This document shows, in pieces, positions 7,819-16,786 of a stretch of DNA of 34,111 bases. This stretch comes from Streptomyces graminilatus (GTDB lineage: Bacteria > Actinomycetota > Actinomycetes > Streptomycetales > Streptomycetaceae): NCBI RefSeq assembly GCF_001418565.1, contig NZ_LIQQ01000130.1:1-34111 (forward strand), in the 5' to 3' direction. The translations under genes were made by a program, and so were the position numbers. Every line of letters begins with the position of its first letter. Positions within the stretch are counted from its first letter, which is position 1. The notes below the pieces were generated by a model that saw only the letters and a list, made by a program, of their open reading frames with translations, was not told the DNA's origin and searched no databases.

Positions 7819-8805
7819 ATGGCCCAGATGAACGAACTTTTCGGCACCCTGTCCGACGGCACCCCCGTCCACCGCTGGACGCTGGAGCGCGCCGGGGTCC
7901 GGGTGCGGGTGCTGACGTACGGCGGGATCGTGCAGTCGGTGGAGGTTCCGGACCGGGAGGGGCGGCTCACGGACATCGTGCTGGGCTTCCCCGACCTGGC
8001 CGGATATCTGGCGCACCCGGAGCCGTACTTCGGCGCGCTGGTGGGCCGGTACGCGAACCGCATCGCGGGCGGGGCCTTCGCACTCGACGGGCGGACGTAC
8101 CGGCTCGCCACGAACAACGCGCCGAACTCCCTGCACGGGGGCACCCACGGTTTCGACAAGCGGGTGTGGGACGCGGAGCCGGTCGAGCACGGGGTGCGGC
8201 TGTCCCGGGTGAGCCCGGACGGCGAGGAGGGGTTCCCGGGGCGCCTGGAGGTCTCGGCGACGTACACGCTGGACGCGGCCGGGGCGCTGCGGATCGCGTA
8301 CGAGGCGGTCACGGACGCGCCGACGATCGTCAACCTGACCAATCACACGTACTGGAACCTGTCCGGGCCTGACTCCGGCAGCACGGCCGGGCACGCCCTG
8401 CGTATCGACGCCTCCCGCTTCACCCCGGTCGACGCGGACCTGATCCCGACCGGTGTCGAGGCGGTGGCGGACTCCCGCTTCGACTTCCGTGGGGAACGGG
8501 AGGTGGGTGCCCGGTACGACCACAACTTCGTCCTCGACAAGGGGCGGACGGCTGACGCGGCGGACGTCGCCGAGCTCTACGACCCGGCCTCGGGGCGGTT
8601 CCTGACCGTGGCGACGACGGAGCCCGGCCTTCAGCTCTACACCGCCGACCACCTGGGCGAGCCGTTCGGGCCGGGGCACGGGGTCGCGCTGGAGACCCAG
8701 CACTTCCCCGACTCACCGAACCGTCCCGAGTTCCCGAGCACGGAGCTGCGGCCGGGGGACGTCTACCGCTCGGAGACGGTGTACGGGTTCGGGGTGCGGG
8801 ACTGA
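7819..8805 (+). CDS. galM: Aldose 1-epimerase (mutarotase), copy 1
   Basis: Interconverts alpha and beta anomers of aldoses. The 328-residue GalM-type beta-sandwich protein has the conserved NRIAGGAF (80-87), the acid His176 in NLTNHTYWNL and the base Glu292 in LETQHFPDSPN. There is no signal peptide, so it is cytoplasmic. The ATG at 7819 follows the preceding lipoprotein gene by 10 bp; ATG 7828 is also possible (MNELFG). A paralogue at 31216-32265 aligns with it along most of its length, with the acid His at the same residue number (176). Confidence 0.95.
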   Translation: MAQMNELFGTLSDGTPVHRWTLERAGVRVRVLTYGGIVQSVEVPDREGRLTDIVLGFPDLAGYLAHPEPYFGALVGRYANRIAGGAFALDGRTYRLATNNAPNSLHGGTHGFDKRVWDAEPVEHGVRLSRVSPDGEEGFPGRLEVSATYTLDAAGALRIAYEAVTDAPTIVNLTNHTYWNLSGPDSGSTAGHALRIDASRFTPVDADLIPTGVEAVADSRFDFRGEREVGARYDHNFVLDKGRTADAADVAELYDPASGRFLTVATTEPGLQLYTADHLGEPFGPGHGVALETQHFPDSPNRPEFPSTELRPGDVYRSETVYGFGVRD

Positions 8806-8865
8806 GATCGGTGTGAGACCGGTGTACGGGGGCTGAGGGGCGCCGCGTCCAGGGTGCGCCCGTCC

Positions 8866-8885
8866 CTACGGGCGCCTCTCCCCCG
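8866..8885 (+). terminator. Hairpin after galM copy 1
   Basis: gcgcccgt (8866-8873) and acgggcgc (8878-8885) form an 8-bp perfect stem with a 4-base loop, about 60 bp past the stop and 100 bp before the next start. No T-run follows. Confidence 0.45.
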
Positions 8886-8984
8886 CCTGCCACTCTGGCG
8901 CCGGCTACTTCCGTCACGCGATACTGCCGCCGTTCGGCGGCACCCCCCACCTGGGTCCCCATCGCGACGGAAGGCTGAACTCCC

Positions 8985-10271
8985 TTGAATTCCCCACGTG
9001 TTCGGATCGGCATACTCGGGCTCGCACTGCTGGCGGGGCTCTCGGCGCCGGTCACCGCCTCGGCGGCCGGTACCCCGGCCCGCACCCCGGCCGCGCCCAC
9101 CGTCGAGGAGCGGCGGCTCGACGCGGCGGCGCCCCGGGAGATCCTCCGGCGGTCCGGGTTCGACGCCGTGGCCCCGGCGTTCGCCCGGGCGCTCGGGGGC
9201 GTCGGCTCCTATGCGGAGGCCCGCGAACTCGTCGTGGCCGAAGGGGCGTCGCTGTGGCAGCGGGCCGTCGACCGGGCGCAGGGGCGTGGGCCGGCCGGTG
9301 GTGATCTGAGCCGGGACGACGACCGGCCGCTGTACTGGGCGCGGCTCGGGATGGTCCGTGAACTGCGGTTGTGGGAGCCGTCGTTCGAGGTGAGTGCCGT
9401 TCAACGGGCGGCGCTTCTGGATGAGTTGGAGCGTAACTCGCGCGGGCAGACGTCGATCCGGTACCCGGCTGGCAAGGCGCTGAAGCGGGTTCTCGTCACC
9501 GGGTTCGATCCGTTCACGCTCGACGCGGACATACGGATCTCCAATCCGTCCGGGGCCACCGCGCTCGCCCTCGACGGCACGGTGATCGAGACGGCGAAGG
9601 GCCGGGTGCGGATCGAGACCGCGGTGTTCCCGGTGCGCTGGCGGGACTTCACCGAGGGGACGGTGGAGCGGACGCTGAGGCCTTACCTGCCCGAGGTCGA
9701 TCTGTTCGCCACGGTGAGCCAGGGGCGGGTCGGGCGGTTCGACGTGGAGCGGACCAACGGGGCCTGGCGGGGCGGCTTCGGGGACAACGACAACATCGGC
9801 CGGACGGAGACCGTCCCGGTCACCGACCCGGCGTCGCAGCCGCAGTGGACGTCAACGACCTTGCCGTACAAGGCGATTGTCGCCGCGAACACCGGGCGCT
9901 TCCCGGTGTTCGACAACACGAGCGTGACCGAGATTCCGGCCGGTGGCACCCGGCCCGTCGTGCGGGCGAACGGGCCCACGGCCGGGTCGACGGCGCGGGC
10001 CGGGGGCGGCGGTGACTATCTGTCCAACGAGATCGCCTACCGGGCGACCCTGCTGCGCGACCGGCTCGGTCTGGGCGCCACGCTTCCCGGCGGGCATGTG
10101 CACACGCCCGTGCTGCTGTTCGGGGCGGGCAACACCGATCCGGCGACCGGGTCCGTGACCGACCCCGAGTTCGTGCGGAACCGGCTGGACATCATCGCCC
10201 AGGTGCGGTCGATCCTGGGTGTGGCCGTCGACGCGTCCGGGGGTCAGGGGGATCCGGCCGACGTCTCCTGA
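8985..10271 (+). CDS. Secreted pyroglutamyl-peptidase-I-like protein with Ser at the catalytic Cys position
   Basis: A 428-residue protein. Residues 1-28 form a signal peptide (basic start, LGLALLAGLSAPVTASAA). Residues about 40-165 have no recognised domain. From residue 168 on it resembles peptidase family C15: VLVTGFDPF, SNPSG, a Glu in VERT (255), and GGDYLSNEIAYR where C15 enzymes have a catalytic Cys in a CN pair; here it is Ser347. A His follows at 371 or 373. The enzyme family removes N-terminal pyroglutamate; with Ser instead of Cys activity is doubtful or altered. It starts at TTG 8985 with ggaagg at 8968-8973. The 3' end overlaps the convergent EI24 gene by 28 bp. Confidence 0.82.
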   Translation: MNSPRVRIGILGLALLAGLSAPVTASAAGTPARTPAAPTVEERRLDAAAPREILRRSGFDAVAPAFARALGGVGSYAEARELVVAEGASLWQRAVDRAQGRGPAGGDLSRDDDRPLYWARLGMVRELRLWEPSFEVSAVQRAALLDELERNSRGQTSIRYPAGKALKRVLVTGFDPFTLDADIRISNPSGATALALDGTVIETAKGRVRIETAVFPVRWRDFTEGTVERTLRPYLPEVDLFATVSQGRVGRFDVERTNGAWRGGFGDNDNIGRTETVPVTDPASQPQWTSTTLPYKAIVAANTGRFPVFDNTSVTEIPAGGTRPVVRANGPTAGSTARAGGGGDYLSNEIAYRATLLRDRLGLGATLPGGHVHTPVLLFGAGNTDPATGSVTDPEFVRNRLDIIAQVRSILGVAVDASGGQGDPADVS

Positions 10272-11086
10272 ACGCCGGCTCCGGCAGCCCCGTTCTCGTC
10301 CCCGTCCCCGTTCTCGTCCTCGTCGTCCGAGGAGTCCCTGGTCTCCTCGCCGAGCAGGTCGCGGGCCATCATCGTGGCGCCCGCGACCGCGCCCGGCATC
10401 AGGAGGACGGCGACGAACGGCACCAGGAAGGCCAGCCCGAGCGGTGTGCCGAAGCCCCAGACGAGCAGCTTGCGGGCGCGCAACAGGGCCAGCCGCTCCC
10501 GGAGTTCGACCCGGCGCCGCTGAAGGGCGACACCGGTCAGCTCCTCGGTGAGGAAGAAGCCGGTGACGACGAACCCGATCGCGGGTACGACGGTCTGCCC
10601 GGCGACCGGGACGAAGCCGAGGGCGAACAGGAGCAGCGCCCAGCACAGGGCCCGTACGAGGACCCGGAGGCTGTCGCGGGCGGAGATCCACAGCTCCTTG
10701 TGCAGCGGCAGGCCCGACTCGGGGGCCGTGCCGTCGGGGGACACGTCCCGGTCGACCTTCTCGGAGAGGTTCTCGTAGAAGGGCTGGCCGATGAGGAGGG
10801 TCACCGCGGTGAAGGTGAGCACCGACAGGAGCAGGGCCAGGGCGAAGAGCAGGACGGTGAGGAAGCCGCGGAAGAGGCCGAGCCAGGGGCTCGACCAGTC
10901 GTCGGCGAAGGGCGTGGCCCAGGTGGTGAGGCCGGTGCCGTACAGGGCCAGAGCGGTCAGTGCGCCGAGGTAGAGGACGAGGGTGATCAGGCCGGGGAGC
11001 AGCCCGAATCCGTACTGCTTGCCGTGTCGGGCGACCCAGCGCTGGCCCTTCAGGAGATAGCGGAAACCTGTCACGAGATCGCTCAT
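10244..11086 (-). CDS. EI24/CysZ-like integral membrane protein
   Basis: A 280-residue membrane protein. Hydrophobic segments lie near 27-49, 72-99, 142-180 and 208-240. The motif IGQPFYENLSEKVD (99-112) is characteristic of the EI24 domain family, which includes the sulfate transporter CysZ. The last 40 residues are a hydrophilic Asp/Glu/Gly-rich tail (DDEDENGDGDENG). No sulfur-assimilation gene is near, so sulfate transport cannot be claimed. It ends within the C-terminal codons of the pyroglutamyl-peptidase-like gene (tail-to-tail overlap) and its start faces the M14 peptidase gene. Confidence 0.85.
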   Translation of the reverse strand: MSDLVTGFRYLLKGQRWVARHGKQYGFGLLPGLITLVLYLGALTALALYGTGLTTWATPFADDWSSPWLGLFRGFLTVLLFALALLLSVLTFTAVTLLIGQPFYENLSEKVDRDVSPDGTAPESGLPLHKELWISARDSLRVLVRALCWALLLFALGFVPVAGQTVVPAIGFVVTGFFLTEELTGVALQRRRVELRERLALLRARKLLVWGFGTPLGLAFLVPFVAVLLMPGAVAGATMMARDLLGEETRDSSDDEDENGDGDENGAAGAGVQETSAGSP

Positions 11087-11392
11087 GGGGGAACTCTATC
11101 CGGCCCCCCTTCCGCCCTCTTCCAGCCTCTTTCGCCCTCTGCCTGCCTCTTTCACCTTCTTCCGGCCTCTTTCTCCTTCTTCCGGCCTCTTCCGGCTCCC
11201 TCGGCATCGGCCGTCCGGGGCATCCGTGGCGTGAAGGCACTCTTGTCGGCGTTGGGCCGGGGAGGTACATCTCGGCGTACCGATCTCAGGAACCACAGGC
11301 AACACAGGAACCACGAGACCCACCCGGGACCCACAGGACCCATGGGAAACACCCGAACATCCGAATCACAGGAAGCATGGGAGAAGGTACGC
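11087..11392. other. Divergent intergenic region with 20-bp tandem array and AC-rich leader
   Basis: This 306-bp gap between the EI24 gene and the M14 peptidase gene has no convincing gene. Its left half is a polypyrimidine tract with an exact 20-bp period (gcctct at 11125, 11145, 11165 and 11185). Its right half (about 11285-11355) is rich in short repeats such as caggaaccac. No clear -35/-10 pair was identified. The forward frame of the peptidase stays open through it, but codon content there is not protein-like. Confidence 0.6.
11105..11204. repeat. 20-bp polypyrimidine tandem array
   Basis: Four clear units start at 11125, 11145, 11165 and 11185, each beginning gcctctttc or gcctcttcc; a degenerate fifth lies to the left. 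Nearly pure C/T on the plus strand. Confidence 0.8.
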
Positions 11393-13978
11393 GTGCGTCG
11401 CACAAGACCCGTTCCACCGAGCCCTGTTCTGCTCGCCGCCGTCCTCGCCGTCTCCACGGCGGGTTCGCTCCTGCTCACCCCCCACACCGCCACCGCCGAC
11501 CGTAAGCCCGTCACCCGCGCGGGAGTTGAGGGCGCGGGGGCGGAGGGCGACCGGTCGCCGGACGATCCGCGCGCCGCGCTTGCCCCCGCCGGGGCCGCCG
11601 TACGCGCCCTCACCGCACCGGTGGCCGATCTCGCCGACAGGGGGCGCGGCTACCCCCGCGAGCAGACCCTGTCCGCCGACCCGGTGAACCCGGCCGACAA
11701 GTCCATCAAGCTGGGGCTGGTCCCGTACCACGCCATCGCCTCGAAGCTGAACTCCCTTCAGCGGCTGGGCGATCGGGTGAGTGTGGAGATCGCGGGCCGG
11801 TCGGCGGGCGGGCACCGGCTGTATCTCGTCACGGTCACCGCGCCGGAGAGCGCGGCGCAGACGCGCGCCCAGGAGCGCATGCGGAAGCTGATCGAGAACT
11901 CGCCCGCGACCGCCGCCAAGAGCCGTGCGGTCAAGCGGAGTTACAAGGCGCCCGTCTTCTTCAACAACAACATCCACGGCAACGAGTGGGAGGGCACCGA
12001 CGCCTCCCTGAAGCTGATCGAGCGGCTCGCGACCGCCAACGACGCCAGGACCCGGGACCTGCTCGCGCACAGCCGGATCTACTTCAACATCACCGCCAAC
12101 CCGGACGGCCGTATCGCCGGCACCCGGGAGAACGCCAACGGGTTCGATCTGAACCGGGACTTCGTCACCGCCTCGCAGCCCGAGGGGCGGGCGATGCGGC
12201 GCATCGAGATCGACAAGCAGCCGACCGTCATGCTCGATCTGCACGGATACGTCAACGGCACCCTCATCGAGCCGACCACTCCCCCGCACGGCGAGAACTA
12301 CGAGTACGACCTCTTCCTGAAGAACACCTACGCCAACGCCCTCGGCATGGAGGCCGCGGTCAACGGCCTCGGCTACACACCGCGTCGGGACGGCGTGGAG
12401 CCCGCGCAGATCCCGTTCCGGGACCAGAAGGAGGGCTGGGACGACTGGCCGCCGGTCTTCACGCCGCAGTACGCGGCCTTCCACGGCACGGTCGCCGCGC
12501 ACACCGTCGAGATCCCGCTGACGGTCAACGGCCCGGCCTACGACACCCTGCCGGTCGCCGAGTTGCGCCGCCGTTCCGCGATCAACGTCGCCGTGGCCGG
12601 GGCGGCCATGACGGCGAGCCTCAACTACGTCCGGGAGCACCGGACTTCGCTCGTCGCCGACCAGATCGAGGTCTTCCGGCGCGGCGCGGCGGGGGCCGCG
12701 CAGGTGCCGGTGTCGGCGGCGACCGTCCCTGGTGTTCCGGGAATCGGGCCGGAGGACGTCTACACGGCCAAGTTCCCCCGTGCGTACGTCATTCCGGCCG
12801 GAGCCCGGGACCAGCGCTCCGCGCCCGCCGCCGCCCGGCTGGTCGACCACCTGCTCGCCAACGACCTGAGGGTCACCCGGGCGAGCCACGCCTTCCGGCT
12901 CGGCGGACGGACGTATGCGAAGGGTTCGTACGTCGTCGACATGCGCCAGCCGAAGCGCGGGCTGGCGAACGTGCTGCTCGCCGACGGCCGGGACATCAGC
13001 GCCAAGGTGTCGGCGATGTACGACATCTCGGGCTGGAGCCTGGGCCGGCTGTGGGGCGCGAGCGTCCAACCGGTCGGCAGGGGGCGGCTGTCGGGCCTGC
13101 CGCTGCGGCGGGTCGCCGCCGCCACGCACGTCGGGTTCGTCGCTCCGCAGGGCACGCTGCGGCTTCGCCTGGACGATCCGCGTGAGATCGCGGCGCTCAA
13201 CTCCCTGCTGCGGCAGGGGGTTTCGGTACGGCGGGCGGCGGACGGCAGTGCGATCGTCCCGGCGTCGGCACGCGGGAGGGCGGTCACGGCCGCCCGTACG
13301 TACGACGTGGCCTTCGAGGCGACCAGGGTGACCGGGACGACGGTGCTGCGGCGCACCCGGGTCGCGGCGGCCGTCACGCCCGGGGAGCTGTTCGCTCTGC
13401 GTGAGATGAACTTCGAGGTCACACCCGTGTCGACGGCCGTCCTCAACGCCGGTTTCGACTGGTCGCGGGTGGATGTGCTGTTCGCCTCGCAGGGCGTGGC
13501 GTACGAGGGGCTGAACCCGGCCGCCCGTACGGCACTCGGCGCCTTCCTCCGCTCCCGGGGGCTGGTCGGCCGGGGTACCGAGGGGGCCGCGCTGAACTCC
13601 GCCGCCGGACTGCTGGCGGCCAAGCCGGTCGAGGGCAACGGGGACGGCAACGGCGTTGTGAAGGTGGTGAATTCGGGCCGGAGTCCGGTCACCCTCGGCG
13701 CGCCGGACCACGGGTTCGTGTACGCGCCCGTCTGGTTCACGGACCTGGGCCGGGGTGTGCGGGTCGACCAGTCGTACGGGACGGGGAAGCTGCTCGTCTC
13801 CGGGCACTGGCGGGCGTTCCAGGACGGTTCCGGGGGGCCGGCGGCAGCGGCGGGACACGCGTCGGTGGTCAGCGGGCCGCACGCGGTGCTGTTCGGCACC
13901 GAGCCGATGTTCCGGGATCACCCGAAGGGGGAGTTCGCGCAGGTGGCGCGGGCGCTGCTGAGCGTGTCGGCGGGCTGA
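11393..13978 (+). CDS. Secreted M14-family zinc metallocarboxypeptidase
   Basis: An 861-residue exported peptidase. Residues 1-36 are a signal peptide (MRRTRPVPPS, hydrophobic run, TATA-D). The M14 domain begins near 105: zinc ligands His195 and Glu198 in NNIHGNEWEG, third ligand His284 in LDLHGYVNG, substrate-binding NPDGR (237) and FDLNRD (251), and catalytic Glu373 in AHTVEIPL. About 450 further residues follow without recognised motifs, far longer than a 300-400 residue carboxypeptidase, and may form accessory domains. The start is GTG 11393, preceded by gggagaagg at 11379-11387; ATG 11342 in the same frame gives no better signal. A 19-bp terminator follows at 13995-14040. Confidence 0.92.
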   Translation: MRRTRPVPPSPVLLAAVLAVSTAGSLLLTPHTATADRKPVTRAGVEGAGAEGDRSPDDPRAALAPAGAAVRALTAPVADLADRGRGYPREQTLSADPVNPADKSIKLGLVPYHAIASKLNSLQRLGDRVSVEIAGRSAGGHRLYLVTVTAPESAAQTRAQERMRKLIENSPATAAKSRAVKRSYKAPVFFNNNIHGNEWEGTDASLKLIERLATANDARTRDLLAHSRIYFNITANPDGRIAGTRENANGFDLNRDFVTASQPEGRAMRRIEIDKQPTVMLDLHGYVNGTLIEPTTPPHGENYEYDLFLKNTYANALGMEAAVNGLGYTPRRDGVEPAQIPFRDQKEGWDDWPPVFTPQYAAFHGTVAAHTVEIPLTVNGPAYDTLPVAELRRRSAINVAVAGAAMTASLNYVREHRTSLVADQIEVFRRGAAGAAQVPVSAATVPGVPGIGPEDVYTAKFPRAYVIPAGARDQRSAPAAARLVDHLLANDLRVTRASHAFRLGGRTYAKGSYVVDMRQPKRGLANVLLADGRDISAKVSAMYDISGWSLGRLWGASVQPVGRGRLSGLPLRRVAAATHVGFVAPQGTLRLRLDDPREIAALNSLLRQGVSVRRAADGSAIVPASARGRAVTAARTYDVAFEATRVTGTTVLRRTRVAAAVTPGELFALREMNFEVTPVSTAVLNAGFDWSRVDVLFASQGVAYEGLNPAARTALGAFLRSRGLVGRGTEGAALNSAAGLLAAKPVEGNGDGNGVVKVVNSGRSPVTLGAPDHGFVYAPVWFTDLGRGVRVDQSYGTGKLLVSGHWRAFQDGSGGPAAAAGHASVVSGPHAVLFGTEPMFRDHPKGEFAQVARALLSVSAG

Positions 13979-13994
13979 CCCGCCTTCCGGTTCA

Positions 13995-14040
13995 ACGACC
14001 GAGGCCGCACCCCATGGTCAAGGGGTGCGGCCTCGGTCGT
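13995..14040. terminator. Bidirectional terminator
   Basis: A perfect 19-bp stem (13995-14013 with 14022-14040, starting acgaccgaggccgc) and an 8-base loop lie between two convergent genes, the M14 peptidase (ends 13978) and the oxidoreductase (ends 14082). It can serve both. Confidence 0.85.
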
Positions 14041-14081
14041 ACCGTCAAGAAGGTTTCGTACCCTCAAGAGGGCCTGACGGC

Positions 14082-15110
<1,029 letters not shown>

Positions 15111-15146
15111 GAGGAGGCCTTCCGGTGCGGCTCTAATGCTTCAGTA

Positions 15147-15192
15147 CGTGAAACAATAATGCTCCTGAATATTTCATGTTGTCAAGTAAAGG
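15147..15192. promoter_or_regulatory. AT-rich divergent promoter and candidate MarR operator
   Basis: On the minus strand a perfect -35 ttgaca (plus positions 15179-15184 as tgtcaa) is followed after about 18 bp by cattat, a fair -10 for the oxidoreductase. The arms cgtgaaa (15147-15153) and tttcatg (15172-15178) form an inverted repeat with one mismatch that spans the promoter, as expected for a MarR-type site. The local AT richness stands out in this genome. Confidence 0.5.
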
Positions 15193-15207
15193 GGTAGCCT
15201 GGAGAGC

Positions 15208-15645
15208 ATGGCCACACCAGAGAAGACCCGCCGCCCCGATCCCCTGACCCTGGAGGTCGTCGACCTCATCGGCGCGGTCGTGGCCCGCTATCACGAGGAG
15301 TACGAGGAGGCGGCCACCCAGCACTCCCTGACCGGGGCGCAGGCCCGTCTGCTGAGCCTGCTCTCGCTGGGGCCGCTGCCGATGCGGCAACTGGCACGGA
15401 AACTGCGGTGCGAGCCGTCCAACGTCACCGGGATCGTCGACCGCCTGGAGTCCCGGGACCTGGTCGAGCGCCGCCCCGACCCGTCGGACCGCCGGGTGAA
15501 GCTGGCCGCCTGCACGGACGAGGGGCGCCGGGTCGCGCGGAGCCTGCGTGACTCCCTGGACTTCGCGCGGGAGCCGCTGGCGGGGCTGTCGGAGGAGGAG
15601 CGGGTGCTGTTGCGGGGGTTGCTGGTGCGGATGGTGGAGGCGTAG
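15208..15645 (+). CDS. MarR-family transcriptional regulator
   Basis: A 145-residue protein. The winged helix-turn-helix runs about residues 57-108: LPMRQLARKLRCEPSNVTGIVDRLESRDLVERRPDPSDRRVKLAACTDEGRR, with the conserved wing DPSDRR. Flanking helices form the dimer interface. It starts at ATG 15208 with ggag at 15201-15204. It is divergent from the NADP-dependent oxidoreductase, which is the most likely target. A 6-bp hairpin (ggctac 15703-15708, gtagcc 15713-15718) separates its 3' end from the convergent SCO2400-type gene. Confidence 0.92.
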   Translation: MATPEKTRRPDPLTLEVVDLIGAVVARYHEEYEEAATQHSLTGAQARLLSLLSLGPLPMRQLARKLRCEPSNVTGIVDRLESRDLVERRPDPSDRRVKLAACTDEGRRVARSLRDSLDFAREPLAGLSEEERVLLRGLLVRMVEA

Positions 15646-15718
15646 CAAGCCGTCGCACGCGAAAGACAGGGTGCGCCAGGCCTCCTTGGCCCGGCCCTCA
15701 CCGGCTACGCAGGTAGCC

Positions 15719-16576
15719 CTACGGGCACAGGATGACTCCGCAGGTGTCCGAGGGTGACGGTTCCTCGGTCGGGTCCGTGGCTGTCGGGTCCGGGTCCGGA
15801 GTCGGGGTCGCCGGGTCCGTCGGGGGCGCCGGGGACGCGCTCATCGTCGGTGCCGGTGCCGTGCCCGTCGGCGGCAACGGGGTGTGCTTGCTTCCGCTCG
15901 GCGAGGCGGACGCGGAGGGTGATCCCGGCTTCGCCGGCGCGTGCGCCGGCGCCGATCGCGACGCCTCCGAGGACGGGGACGTGGGCTCCGACGCCGACGC
16001 TTCGTCGTCCGACGTGGCCGACTCGTCGGACCCAGGTGTCTTCGAGGCGTCGGACTCGCTCGGCGTCGCACCGTCCGCCGTCTCGCTGTCCGAGGTCGCG
16101 GAGTTCGGGTTGAAGCCCGGCGCGTCGATGCCCAGCTCGGCGAGACTCAGACCGCCCGCCGCGAGTACGAACCCCGCGACGACGAGCACCGCCCGCTTCC
16201 GTCGCCGCCGGTGGGCCGCGGCCTTGCGCTCACGTCGGCCGGCCCTCCCCCGCCCGGCGTCCTCGGCCCCGGCCTCGCCTTCGGCGCCGGCCTCGTCCTC
16301 GTACTCGACCCCGGCCTCATCCTCGTACTCGGCCTCGTACTCACCTTCGTACTCGTCGGTGTCTTCCGTGGCCGGGACGGCTGCGCCGGGCGCCCCGCGA
16401 CCCGCCCGGCGCCCGCGCTTGCGGCTTGCCTTGCGGGCCGCCGCCCGGCCAGGACGGACTGCCTCGGTGACAGCATCGGCCGAGCCGTCCACCTGGAGGG
16501 GTGCTGTCGTCGAGCCGCACCCCGCGCAGACAAGTGCGCCGTCGAGGTGCCGTTGGCACTGCTGGCAGTAGTCCAT
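15719..16576 (-). CDS. SCO2400-family protein: zinc ribbon, transmembrane segment, Ser/Thr/Pro-rich outer domain
   Basis: A 285-residue protein of unknown function. The N-terminus MDYCQQCQRHLDGALVCAGC is a compact zinc ribbon (Cys4, Cys7, Cys17, Cys20). A basic segment (43-60), a tyrosine/glutamate-rich acidic stretch (70-106) and an Arg/Lys cluster (110-128) precede one membrane helix (129-146). The rest is Ser/Thr/Pro/Asp-rich and ends CGVILCP. The layout suggests a cytosolic zinc ribbon with an unstructured extracellular part. Family name and position agree with SCO2400 of S. coelicolor from memory. The start is ATG 16576; upstream in-frame codons precede the ribbon and are not conserved-looking. 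Confidence 0.82.
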   Translation of the reverse strand: MDYCQQCQRHLDGALVCAGCGSTTAPLQVDGSADAVTEAVRPGRAAARKASRKRGRRAGRGAPGAAVPATEDTDEYEGEYEAEYEDEAGVEYEDEAGAEGEAGAEDAGRGRAGRRERKAAAHRRRRKRAVLVVAGFVLAAGGLSLAELGIDAPGFNPNSATSDSETADGATPSESDASKTPGSDESATSDDEASASEPTSPSSEASRSAPAHAPAKPGSPSASASPSGSKHTPLPPTGTAPAPTMSASPAPPTDPATPTPDPDPTATDPTEEPSPSDTCGVILCP

Positions 16577-16707
16577 GACGCGGGAAGAATAGGGTCCGCG
16601 CCGGAGTGTTCCTAGGGGTAACTGTGAAGATTCCGTGAAGAACCCGTGTTTCGTGTTTGCCCGGTCGAGGCCAAGGTGGATCATTCCGCGCCATCTCCTG
16701 ACACGCC

Positions 16708-16786
16708 GAAGCGGTCCGCCGCACGGCATGCGCGCGACGGACCGCTTCACGTCGGATCAGATCCGATCAGGTCGGACCGGATCCGC
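16708..16786 (-). terminator. Stacked palindromes ending the first sugar-transporter operon
   Basis: gaagcggtccg (16708-16718) pairs perfectly with cggaccgcttc (16738-16748). Closer to the permease stop lies a 15-bp palindrome tcggatc-a-gatccga (16752-16766), and ggtcggaccgg follows it. These lie 20-80 bp after the last gene of the minus-strand operon and probably end transcription; the promoter of the SCO2400-type gene must be in the rest of this gap (16577-16707). Confidence 0.6.

Noticed and set aside
11366..13921. 851-codon minus-strand frame over the M14 peptidase
   Set aside because: Exact antisense of a gene with a full zinc-peptidase motif set; no domain visible.
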